Below, piece after piece: positions 7,145-14,227 of a DNA stretch of 17,170 nt. The notes under the pieces were generated by a model that saw nothing but the letters and a program-made list of their open reading frames with translations, made no database searches and was not told the origin of the DNA. The stretch comes from an uncultured Ruminococcus sp. (lineage in GTDB: Bacteria > Bacillota > Clostridia > Oscillospirales > Acutalibacteraceae), in the NCBI GenBank assembly GCA_905234305.1, contig CAJOHT010000052.1:1-17170 (forward strand). The letters are read 5' to 3'. Position 1 is the stretch's first letter. Each line of letters begins with the position of its first letter. The position numbers were made by a program, and so were the translations under genes.

Positions 7145-8884
7145 TTATTTTGACGTTATTACGTCCTTATAGGACTTACCCGCGTTCTCCGAGCCGCTCA
7201 TCATAGCAAGGTATTTCTGAATACAGGTAGCGTCTTTGATGTCGATTCTGCCGTTCGAGTTAACGTCGGCGAGCAATTTGGCGGTTTCAGAAAGCTGCGC
7301 GAGATCGGCAATCGATTTCTGAATCAGTGTAGCGTCCTTGATATTTACGTTCTTGTCCTCGTTAGCGTCGCCGATAGTGCCTAAATCCTTGATTTCCGTA
7401 GGAGCCTCGGTAGCAACAGTTGTAGGCGCTTCGGTAGGAGCTGTTGTCGGCGCTTGCGTAGTAGCTTCGGTAGGTGCCGTTGTCGGCGCTTCTGTAGGAG
7501 CTTCAGTCGGGCGTACATACGGCTCGGTGCTGTAGAATACCGCGATACCCGTATTGCCGAGAGTACCTGTCATTATAGTATCTGTAACCGTCCATTTATT
7601 GCCTGTTACTTCGTCGGTGTATGTGCCAGGGATAACAAGACTGTCAGCGTTCGGAACAGTTACTTTACCGCTTGAACCCTTAGCGGATACAACTACAGCG
7701 CCGCCTTCACGGCATACAACGTCGCATCCGTCGCCCGAGGTGTAGCTTTCTCCTCTGCCAACTAAAGCGTTTTTAAAGTGGTTTACGGCGGCTACTTCCT
7801 TGGATTTATAATGTGTGCTTCCTTTATTGCCCGCGTAGATGCTTTCTCTGTCCGTAGAGCCTGGTCTAGAGAGATATAGCGCCTGGGCGTCGGATCTTGA
7901 ACCGAGTATCGCGTATGAACGGTCGATAATCTCCTGTTTCAGGTTCTTAGTCCATCCGCCGTCGTTAGGGTTATTGGCGAAGGTGTCGTGGCTTTCGCCC
8001 CAGTAAATCAGCTTAGAGCCGTCAACGCCTTTAGTTTTCCAGTGACCGCTGTTAGTTACAACTTCGCCGTCTCTCATATGGCCTGTAAGTTCTCCGCTGT
8101 AATTACAGTCGCTTACGCTGATATATTTAGTATATTCCTTCATAACTTCGGCGTCTTTTCCGCCCGGGTTATCGAGGATCTCGCCGTACGACCATAAGCC
8201 GACGCTTTTTACCATTTTAAAGAAATCGTCGCCCTCGGCGGGTGTGCCGATATGCTTAGCGGCGTCAAAACGGAAGCCTGATACGCCGATGCTCTTCAGG
8301 TCGTTTAAGTATTTTTTAACAACGCTTTGTACGTAGCTGTCCTCGGTTTTGAGGTCTTGCATACCGATATCGCCGTGAGTTACCTGATAGCGATCCTTCC
8401 AGTTCGTGACCTTGCCGTAATTGTGCCAGTATTTACCGTCTTTAAGGTCGTTTTGGATTTTACCGTGGTCGCCCGTAAGGTGGTTTGCTACGACATCGAC
8501 AATTATCTTTATTCCGTATTTCTTAGCCTCAGTACAGAGCGACTGCAGCTCCGACCTGTTGCCGAGATCGTTGTAGTTTATGTAGAAACCGCACGGCTGA
8601 TAAAGCCAGAACCATTTTCCGCCTGTGTCGCCAGGTTGAGCGGGTGAGGTCTGTACCGCAGTAAAGCCCGCCTCGGCAATTCCTTTAAGCTCGCTTTTAA
8701 TGTCGTTATACTTCCAGTTAAAGCATTGGAGGATATTTCCATCCTCGATTTTTTTCGGCAGCCCGTAATCGGTGTCTGTTGTTTTTGACGAAGTATCCGC
8801 CGCGGCAGTTTGTATAGCGCCGAACGCGAAGCAGGAAATCAAGATGCTTAAGCAAAGCATCAATCCCGTAATCCTTTTTTTCAT
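7145..8884 (-). CDS. Secreted GH13 alpha-amylase with C-terminal dockerin
   Basis: An extracellular endo-acting enzyme cleaving alpha-1,4 bonds of starch, 579 residues. The signal peptide covers about 1-29 (cleavage near TAAAD). All GH13 regions are visible: DVVANH (130-135), GFRFDAAKH with nucleophile Asp207, GEIL with acid/base Glu235, and WGESHD with Asp300. A beta-rich domain C follows to about 455. Next is a Pro/Thr/Glu/Ala linker (about 459-497) and a type I dockerin (about 504-562) with two calcium loops, GDANEDKNVNIKD and ADVNSNGRIDIKD, each followed by an F-helix with IQK. The start at 8884 is chosen over the frame opening at 8995 because TAGGAG lies just upstream and a signal peptide begins there. 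The dockerin implies docking onto a cohesin scaffold (an amylosome); no cohesin gene is in this window. Confidence 0.95.
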   Translation of the reverse strand: MKKRITGLMLCLSILISCFAFGAIQTAAADTSSKTTDTDYGLPKKIEDGNILQCFNWKYNDIKSELKGIAEAGFTAVQTSPAQPGDTGGKWFWLYQPCGFYINYNDLGNRSELQSLCTEAKKYGIKIIVDVVANHLTGDHGKIQNDLKDGKYWHNYGKVTNWKDRYQVTHGDIGMQDLKTEDSYVQSVVKKYLNDLKSIGVSGFRFDAAKHIGTPAEGDDFFKMVKSVGLWSYGEILDNPGGKDAEVMKEYTKYISVSDCNYSGELTGHMRDGEVVTNSGHWKTKGVDGSKLIYWGESHDTFANNPNDGGWTKNLKQEIIDRSYAILGSRSDAQALYLSRPGSTDRESIYAGNKGSTHYKSKEVAAVNHFKNALVGRGESYTSGDGCDVVCREGGAVVVSAKGSSGKVTVPNADSLVIPGTYTDEVTGNKWTVTDTIMTGTLGNTGIAVFYSTEPYVRPTEAPTEAPTTAPTEATTQAPTTAPTEAPTTVATEAPTEIKDLGTIGDANEDKNVNIKDATLIQKSIADLAQLSETAKLLADVNSNGRIDIKDATCIQKYLAMMSGSENAGKSYKDVITSK

Positions 8885-8935
8885 TTTCTCAACTCCTAAA
8901 TCATACAAATAAAAACAAATTTTACTTACAATCCT

Positions 8936-8964
8936 ATTGTACCAAAATGCAGGATTAAATTCAA
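8936..8964 (-). promoter_or_regulatory. Sigma-A-type promoter of the amylase gene
   Basis: On the minus strand, TTGAAT (8959-8964), a 17-base spacer and TACAAT (8936-8941), giving a leader of roughly 45 bases to the ATG at 8884. Confidence 0.7.
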
Positions 8965-8977
8965 TCAGCGTATTGCA

Positions 8978-9010
8978 CAATATTATCTTACGCATTAAAT
9001 AATAATATTG
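8978..9010. promoter_or_regulatory. Inverted repeat directly upstream of the amylase -35
   Basis: CAATATTAT (8978-8986) and ATAATATTG (9002-9010) are exact complements 15 bases apart. The position just behind the -35 suits an activator or repressor site; the binding protein is unknown. Confidence 0.4.
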
Positions 9011-9018
9011 CCGTTATG

Positions 9019-9032
9019 TGAAAACGCTTACT
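9019..9032. promoter_or_regulatory. cre-like (CcpA/LacI-family) operator upstream of the amylase
   Basis: TGAAAACGCTTACT matches the Gram-positive catabolite-response consensus TGWAANCGNTNWCA at 13 of 14 positions. It lies about 95 bases upstream of the inferred amylase transcription start and about 210 bases before the plus-strand promoter at 9240. ATTATGTG words flank it on the right and TTATGTG on the left. A maltose-type LacI regulator would fit the same site. Confidence 0.55.
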
Positions 9033-9114
9033 ATTATGTGTTTTAAAGTATTATTTAATAATTCGGTTGAATAGAATTTGAATGTCATTCTTCGGGGGAA
9101 CTAATATACTGTAT

Positions 9115-9166
9115 ATTATTCGTCTTTAGAATAATCTGTTATATTATTATTCTAAAACCGAATAAT
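9115..9166. repeat. Long AT-rich palindrome between amylase and Rhs promoters
   Basis: ATTATTCG (9115-9122) and CGAATAAT (9159-9166) enclose a second perfect stem, TTTAGAATAAT (9125-9135) with ATTATTCTAAA (9146-9156). This gives 19 paired positions broken only by a 2-base symmetric bulge, around a 10-base loop. It has no T-run suited to termination on either strand. Confidence 0.75.
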
Positions 9167-9239
9167 AATATAATTGTGATAAAAAAAGTAATGAAAACTG
9201 TTATGAATATCATGCATTCCTTTTTTAGTTTGCATTAAA

Positions 9240-9268
9240 TTGACTTGACCTTTGTATTATGATATAAT
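9240..9268 (+). promoter_or_regulatory. Strong extended -10 promoter of the Rhs locus
   Basis: TTGACT (9240-9245), a 17-base spacer and TATAAT (9263-9268), with TGA immediately before the -10 (extended -10 element). It is the closest match to consensus in the window and about 110 bases upstream of the Rhs leader at 9378. Confidence 0.8.
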
Positions 9269-9377
9269 TATCAAGGGTGATTATATAGAAATTCTGTGAT
9301 TCCGTTAATAGAAATCCTCTATTCCAAATGATAAAATATAAACAATAGCAAGTATAAATTTAAGGAGGATTTGGGAA

Positions 9378-9779
9378 ATGAGGAACTGTTTAAAAAATGG
9401 AAAATTTATTCTTTGTATAATACTGGCTATTTTAACTGCAATTATGCTTCCGATTGAAGTATTTGCACAAGTGGCTCCTAAGCACAATCCTAGTGCTATA
9501 GTCAAGTTTGATTCATTAGCCGAATCTGAGGACATTGGCGAGATTGTAACAGAGCTTAAAGAGCGCCGAGATGAATACACAAAGCATTTTCGAATGGAAG
9601 ACGGAACAATGATGGCGGTTACATGCAACTTCTATTTCAAAAATAAAAAAAGCGATTATGTGGCTAAAAAAGCACTATTATTAGGAGGATACATTTATGA
9701 AAAAGGTTATATTATTAGTTTCTATACCTTTATTTTTCCTGTTTATTCTTTTTACTGTTTTGTATTGTTTTTTAGCTAA
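9378..9779 (+). pseudogene. N-terminal remnant of a secreted Rhs/YD-repeat protein
   Basis: An excellent AAGGAGGA site and a clean signal peptide (residues about 1-30, cleavage after IEVFA) open this frame. The mature start (VAPKHNPSAIVKFDSL, then a charged helix EIVTELKERRDEYTKHF, then RMEDGTMMAV) matches the opening of large wall-associated Rhs proteins of Clostridia, which continue for one to three thousand residues. Here the recognisable part ends near residue 90 (about 9650), after which the frame runs by chance into the next gene and stops at 9779, overlapping it by 83 bases. I infer that the Rhs body was deleted, leaving promoter and leader. The assignment rests on recollected family pattern and on the Rhs pieces downstream. 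Confidence 0.65.
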
Positions 9780-10710
9780 AATAAATTATAGTAATATTGA
9801 TATAAATGCAGATAGCTATGGCTGTTTGAATTCGGAGTTTACTGATTTAGCTAAGGTTAAGGATAAACTATACTATAATTATTATGGGAATTTTATAAAC
9901 AGCGGTACATACGAAATATCGAAAAGCGGTGCAAAAAAGATTAAGAATGCAGTTGTAAAGCTATTACCGGAATATGATGTTTATTTAGATAAATTTGTTT
10001 CTTTCAACAATAAAACAATGACTTATCCAGATGATAATATTCTGTTCAGCGTTTCTTCAGAGTCGGATTCTAACGATATAATAAATTGCCAACGCACATA
10101 TGAAATGTACGATGGAGAAATATATTTAATAAATATAGGAGAAAAGAAAACAAGGATAAATAAGTGGAATAAAGGGTTAACTAAATCGGGTTTTAAATTA
10201 GATAAACATATATATAACTATTTTATTAATAAGGAAAAGATATATTATACTATAAAACGTAATAATTGTTACGAACTTTATTGTTCAAAGTTTGATTCAA
10301 ATAAAAGTCAATATATAAAAAAACTGAATTATCCATTGATAAATAATATTTTTGTACACGGCAATGATGTTTTTATTTGCAGTTCAAATCAAAATTCAGT
10401 TCTAATAGACGATACAATAATTGATAGTATCTCATGCGAAACAATAAATAATAATCATAAAACTCAAATAATTAAGGGAAAAGAATTAATTGCTTTTTTT
10501 AATAACAAAAACTTATATTTTTGCATTAAACACAATGATGAATATGAGTTATATTTATACAATAATAAACTTGTCAAATTAACTTCTGTTACAAAATACG
10601 AAATTGAAGATTTTTGGGTGTTTGATAAAAAATATGTTTATTATAAAGTTAATAATGTTTTGTATCGCGTAAATGTTTTATCTAAAAAAACCGAAAAGGT
10701 TTTTGGGTAA
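9697..10710 (+). CDS. Membrane-anchored immunity-like protein, copy 1 (beta-propeller-type repeats)
   Basis: A 337-residue protein with one N-terminal helix (about 4-28) and a long extracytoplasmic part rich in short beta strands punctuated by Tyr, Asn and Asp (for example KLYYNYYGNF, KIYYTIKRNNCYELY, KYVYYKVNNVLYRVN). This pattern suggests a beta-propeller of the DUF5050 kind. AGGAGG lies 10 bases before the ATG. Base composition is extremely AT-rich compared with neighbouring housekeeping genes, typical of toxin-immunity cassettes. It shares its layout, a G-x-YEIS motif and the terminal EKVFG with the protein at 12290-13327, so the two are paralogues. No cognate toxin precedes it now, making it an orphan. 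The immunity role is inferred from context only. Confidence 0.6.
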   Translation: MKKVILLVSIPLFFLFILFTVLYCFLAKINYSNIDINADSYGCLNSEFTDLAKVKDKLYYNYYGNFINSGTYEISKSGAKKIKNAVVKLLPEYDVYLDKFVSFNNKTMTYPDDNILFSVSSESDSNDIINCQRTYEMYDGEIYLINIGEKKTRINKWNKGLTKSGFKLDKHIYNYFINKEKIYYTIKRNNCYELYCSKFDSNKSQYIKKLNYPLINNIFVHGNDVFICSSNQNSVLIDDTIIDSISCETINNNHKTQIIKGKELIAFFNNKNLYFCIKHNDEYELYLYNNKLVKLTSVTKYEIEDFWVFDKKYVYYKVNNVLYRVNVLSKKTEKVFG

Positions 10711-10741
10711 TTGTTTCTTTAAAAATATGAAGGTGGTTGTT

Positions 10742-12293
10742 ATGTCGATGAAAGATTTATGTATTGACTATATGTGTATTTCTGCCTTTGACGCTAACGG
10801 AAATGTATCAGGTCGATGGGAATATAACGTGAGAATGGCTAGGTATATATACGACAGCCTTAATCAGATTACCGAGAATTGGAGTTATACACGAAAAAAA
10901 TACATATGAGTATGACGATGGTGGAAATATAGTCCGAAAAAGTACGCAGAGGCTAGATTATAGCGGAAACCCGACGGGCGATATTACTTATGAGGAATAC
11001 GAATATGAAAACTCGAGCTGGGGCGACCTGCTTACAGAATATGACGGTCAGTCGCTGACCTATGATAGTATAGGTAACCCTCTTAACTACCGAGACGGAA
11101 TGAGTATGACATGGACGTGCCGTGAGTTGCAGAGTATAACGAAGGGAAACGATACGTATAGCTATTCGTATAACATAAACGGATTAAGAACTAAAAAGAG
11201 CGTTAACGGAAATAATACGTTCTACTATTACGACGATAGTAATAACCTTATCGGACTTAAAAAGGGAAATACTACCGTCTTGTTCTACTACGATTCCGAG
11301 GGGCAGCTCTATTCTATGAGTAAAGGCGAGGATACGTATTTCTTTATTAAAAGCCTTTGGGGAGATATACGAAAAATAATCGATGAAAACGGAACGGAAG
11401 TGGCGTGGTATAGTTATGACCCGTTCGGTAAAATCATAGTCGGTAGGGAGGATAGTTCTGTAGAGGGATTAAATCCATTTAGGTACAGAGGTTATGTTTA
11501 TGACGAAGAAACCGAGCTCTATTATCTTCAGAGCAGATACTATGACCCGAAAACCTGCCGATTTATAAACGCCGATGCTCCCGAATTCTCCGATACAGGC
11601 TCAGGCACTCCTCTTAGTACAAATATGTTCGCCTATTGCGAGAATAATCCGATAAGCGGTTATGATCCGAGCGGTGAGGATGCGTGGTGGATTCAAGCGA
11701 CAGGAAGTGCAAAGTCGTTCGGGCATACATCTTTATTGATTCAAGAACGTAATGGCTTTTGGTGGTATTTATATTGGGGCGAAAAAAGCATTCAAATGTT
11801 TTTTATAGGAAAGAGTTCTCCAAATAGCATTAATAAAACAGTTGGGAAAATTATAAAGAAATTTAATAAAGAGTTTAATTTAAAAATTTCATATACTGAT
11901 ACATACAATGGAGGAAAGAAATATATAGGTAGTTTTTATTATTCTTTTTTTTCTTTTAAAACTGGGATGTCTGAGTATTCTTATAAGTATAGTAAAAAAA
12001 TTTATATGTTGAAATATAATCCGAACAAAGGTAAGAAAGGGTCAAATGATTATTATTTCTATAACGGGAAATATTATATTTGTCCATATTCTTGGTTGAT
12101 TGTAGGCAATAAATGCTATACTACAAATAATAAAAACTGTTTAAGGATTAGCGTTGCTACATTATTACAGGGGAAATTAACTAAGAATGATAAAAAATTT
12201 AAAGAACAATTATGGTACATATTTTATGGAAGTTTGATCCCGAATAACGCTTATAATTATATGAAATACTATAGTAAGGTGATATATATATGA
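10742..12293 (+). pseudogene. Displaced Rhs core with C-terminal toxin tip, frame broken near 10890
   Basis: A short start (ATG 10742 after AAGGTGG) leads into YD-repeat sequence (DANGNVSGRWEYNVRMARYI). About 10 extra bases at 10890-10900 then shift the frame to a stop at 10909. The other frame, open from 10833, carries the rest; its first ATG is 11100, giving a possible 397-residue product. Numbered from there, the Rhs-associated core runs YRGYVYDEETELYYLQSRYYD (about 129-149) and ends NPISGYDPSGEDAWW (183-197). After this, composition turns sharply AT-rich for a 200-residue tip with GHTS (His209), WWYLYWGEK and NNKNC (Cys347). This His-then-Cys order suggests a permuted papain/NlpC-like enzyme. 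It overlaps the next gene as ATGA. Confidence 0.75.
10783..10977 (+). repeat. Direct repeat copy A of Rhs coding sequence
   Basis: 195 bases matching 13818-14002. Apart from a TT/AC difference near the left end and a run of 11 bases here (10890-10900) where the other copy has a single A, I see no mismatch. Offset between copies is 3035 bases at the left end. Confidence 0.95.
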
Positions 12294-13327
12294 AAAAAGC
12301 ATTACTAAAACTATTTTATTTTATTGCTATTCCTTTAGTTATTATTTATTTGTTTTTTATCAACACATTCTATATCCACCCTATAGATATAGAATGTGAG
12401 TTTGTTGATAATAATTTTAACAACAATAATGATAATGCCAGTATTTTTGTCGGACCTCATATTTTAGCGGCTAATAAAAAACTATATGTAGGTTTTTCGA
12501 AAGAAGTTTTTTTTCGGGCGGGAGAATATGAGATATCAAATTATATAACACGTAGAATTTATAATGAAGGCTTTTCCGTTTCTGCAACAGGTCTTTGGGT
12601 AAATAATACTTATGACAACAAGCTCTTATATGAATACATAGATAATAATTGTATAAAATACTATAATGTTGAAAAAGGTGATTATGAAACTTTATTAAAA
12701 ATAAAGTTACCTAAAGATAAACCAAAATCCTACTTTGTGTCCAATAACAATTTGTATATTGAGAGTAAAAACAAGAATATATTCCGATATAATAGAAAAG
12801 GTGCTTTTGAACTTGTTGCTTCGGAAAAGTTGTGCCATTCATCTTATCGTCCGATTTGGTATTATAACAATTATATGTATTATATCAACGATAAAAAAAG
12901 TTTTGACAGATTATATAAATATGATTTTAATACGAAAAAGATAGTTAGTTCAATAAATATAAGCTTTTTTAACTCTTATTCAGATATCAAGTTCCTATTA
13001 GGAACAGAAAATAAAGTTTTTGTATCACTTCCATCCAAAGGAAAAGATAATATCTATATGTTTGATTTAAAAGCCAATAAAAAAGATTGCATCGCAAAAC
13101 TTAAAAACGATGTATATCTAATTAACGGATATGGCGATAACGTATATCTTTCTATTAAAAATAAAGGCGTGTATCATATTGAATCGGATAACTCTTTAAA
13201 ATCTATTTATAATAAATCGGTCGATACTATTTCTATTTTGGATACGAAATGGGTGTATTTTTATAAAAATGGAGATTGGATTCGTATAACTAAAGACGGA
13301 AAAACTATTGAAAAAGTTTTTGGATAA
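12290..13327 (+). CDS. Membrane-anchored immunity-like protein, copy 2 (probable partner of the toxin tip)
   Basis: A 345-residue protein whose ATG overlaps the toxin-tip stop (ATGA), the tight coupling typical of toxin-immunity pairs. It has one N-terminal helix (about 6-27) and an Asn-rich stretch (about 43-53). The remainder is made of short Tyr/Asn-rich beta repeats (NNLYIESKNKNIFRYN, YNNYMYYINDKKSFDRLYKY, DNIYMFDLK, DNVYLSIKNKGVYHI), consistent with a beta-propeller outside the membrane. Paralogy with 9697-10710 is seen in GEYEIS and in the C-terminus (WVYFYKNGDWIRI, then TIEKVFG). AAGGTGAT serves as ribosome site. If the toxin attacks a wall or envelope target, an exported membrane-tethered inhibitor would make sense; that is inference. 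Confidence 0.65.
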   Translation: MKKALLKLFYFIAIPLVIIYLFFINTFYIHPIDIECEFVDNNFNNNNDNASIFVGPHILAANKKLYVGFSKEVFFRAGEYEISNYITRRIYNEGFSVSATGLWVNNTYDNKLLYEYIDNNCIKYYNVEKGDYETLLKIKLPKDKPKSYFVSNNNLYIESKNKNIFRYNRKGAFELVASEKLCHSSYRPIWYYNNYMYYINDKKSFDRLYKYDFNTKKIVSSINISFFNSYSDIKFLLGTENKVFVSLPSKGKDNIYMFDLKANKKDCIAKLKNDVYLINGYGDNVYLSIKNKGVYHIESDNSLKSIYNKSVDTISILDTKWVYFYKNGDWIRITKDGKTIEKVFG

Positions 13328-13362
13328 AAAAGAAATTTTGGGGTTAACAAAGGTTAAACTAA

Positions 13363-14002
13363 ATGATAAATAATACATCCACCCTCGCAACCTATATCTA
13401 CAACAAAAAAGGACAGATTACAAAATTCATAGATGGCAAATTGGGCGAAACTACCGAGTATTGCTACGACTGCCACGGCAACGCTCTCTATAAATACCTC
13501 GTGTCCTCCGACGGCGAGCTTCTGAGAGTAGTAGACGGCAATACGGAAAAAACTGCCGTTAACGGCTCTATGCGTACTATTACGAGCGGAACGGACGAAG
13601 ACGGTAACTCCTACGTAAAGAACGGAAAAGCTAAAATAACGACCGATACCGACGATTTCGGACGTACAACGAAGGTCACGACTAAGGTGGACGATTCTCC
13701 GAAATTCAACGTGTTCTATAATTACGCGAATGTGGGAGAAACTAACCGTACAACGAATAACATCCACGAGATAATTTATAAAATAGGCAACTATAACGAG
13801 ATATTAAAGTGTAAATATGCCTACGACGCTAACGGAAATGTATCAGGTCGATGGGAATATAACGTGAGAATGGCTAGGTATATATACGACAGCCTTAATC
13901 AGATTACCGAGAATTGGAGTTATAATACATATGAGTATGACGATGGTGGAAATATAGTCCGAAAAAGTACGCAGAGGCTAGATTATAGCGGAAACCCGAC
14001 GG
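13363..14002 (+). pseudogene. Internal Rhs/YD-repeat fragment
   Basis: 213 codons of typical YD-repeat coding sequence (ATYIYNKKGQITKFIDGKLG, TEYCYDCHGNAL, DFGRTTKVTTKVDD, YANVGETNRTTNN, YDANGNVSGRWEYN, TYEYDDGGNIVRKS). Its right-hand 185 bases duplicate 10783-10977. It has no convincing ribosome site, no signal peptide and no core or tip. At 14002 it breaks off after GNPT into unrelated sequence, and the frame stops at 14040. It contains the part of an Rhs protein that should lie N-terminal to the core at 10980-12293, so the two pieces could be joined through the shared segment into a continuous Rhs half. GC content is moderate, in contrast to the immunity-like genes. Confidence 0.8.
13818..14002 (+). 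repeat. Direct repeat copy B of Rhs coding sequence
   Basis: 185-base partner of 10783-10977. This copy keeps the YD-repeat reading frame intact and so represents the ancestral form at the position where copy A carries 10 extra bases. Confidence 0.95.
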
Positions 14003-14163
14003 AAAGCGTTATCAGGAATACACAATCGTTATTTATTTGAGCAACACGACCTTGAAAAAAGTACACGTCGCGGCGGATGAAATGATTAAAACATTCCATC
14101 AAAGCTCCGTGCTGATTCAGGAGAACCAAACCAAAACTGAATTCTATAGCGGAAAAACCGACT
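14003..14163 (+). pseudogene. C-terminal tail of an unrelated gene fused to the Rhs fragment
   Basis: From the point where similarity between the Rhs copies ends, a different frame is open for about 53 codons to TAA 14161-14163: KRYQEYTIVIYLSN, KKVHVAADEMIKTFHQSS, VLIQENQTKTEFYSGKTD. It has a plausible protein pattern (strand, helix, then an F-x-QSSVL strand) but no start. It is probably the end of a gene that lay downstream before a deletion joined it to the Rhs fragment. The parent family was not identified. Confidence 0.45.
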
Positions 14164-14191
14164 AATGACATAGAACTCAAAATAAAATAAT

Positions 14192-14227
14192 AATCCGCAA
14201 GCTGTTTATGCCTGCGGATTGTTTTTT
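14192..14227 (+). terminator. Intrinsic terminator at the end of the Rhs locus
   Basis: AATCCGCA (14192-14199) pairs with TGCGGATT (14213-14220), followed by GTTTTTT. The run touches the cotJC stop codon, so it closes the plus-strand locus against the convergent spore-coat operon. Confidence 0.75.

Noticed and set aside
6987..7172. 61-codon plus-strand frame in the amylase downstream region
   Set aside because: No ribosome site, no domain, and it overlaps terminator-like hairpins and the end of the amylase gene; more likely non-coding.
7338..7535. Plus-strand frame with GASVGAVVGA repeats
   Set aside because: Complement of the repetitive Pro/Thr linker of the amylase; not a gene.
13354..13767. 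Minus-strand frame opposite the second Rhs fragment
   Set aside because: YD-repeat coding on the plus strand explains it; no ribosome site or recognisable protein on the minus strand.
10783..14002. Insertion sequence or transposon bounded by the long direct repeats
   Set aside because: The repeats are Rhs coding sequence, not transposon ends; no transposase, terminal inverted repeats or target duplication were seen.
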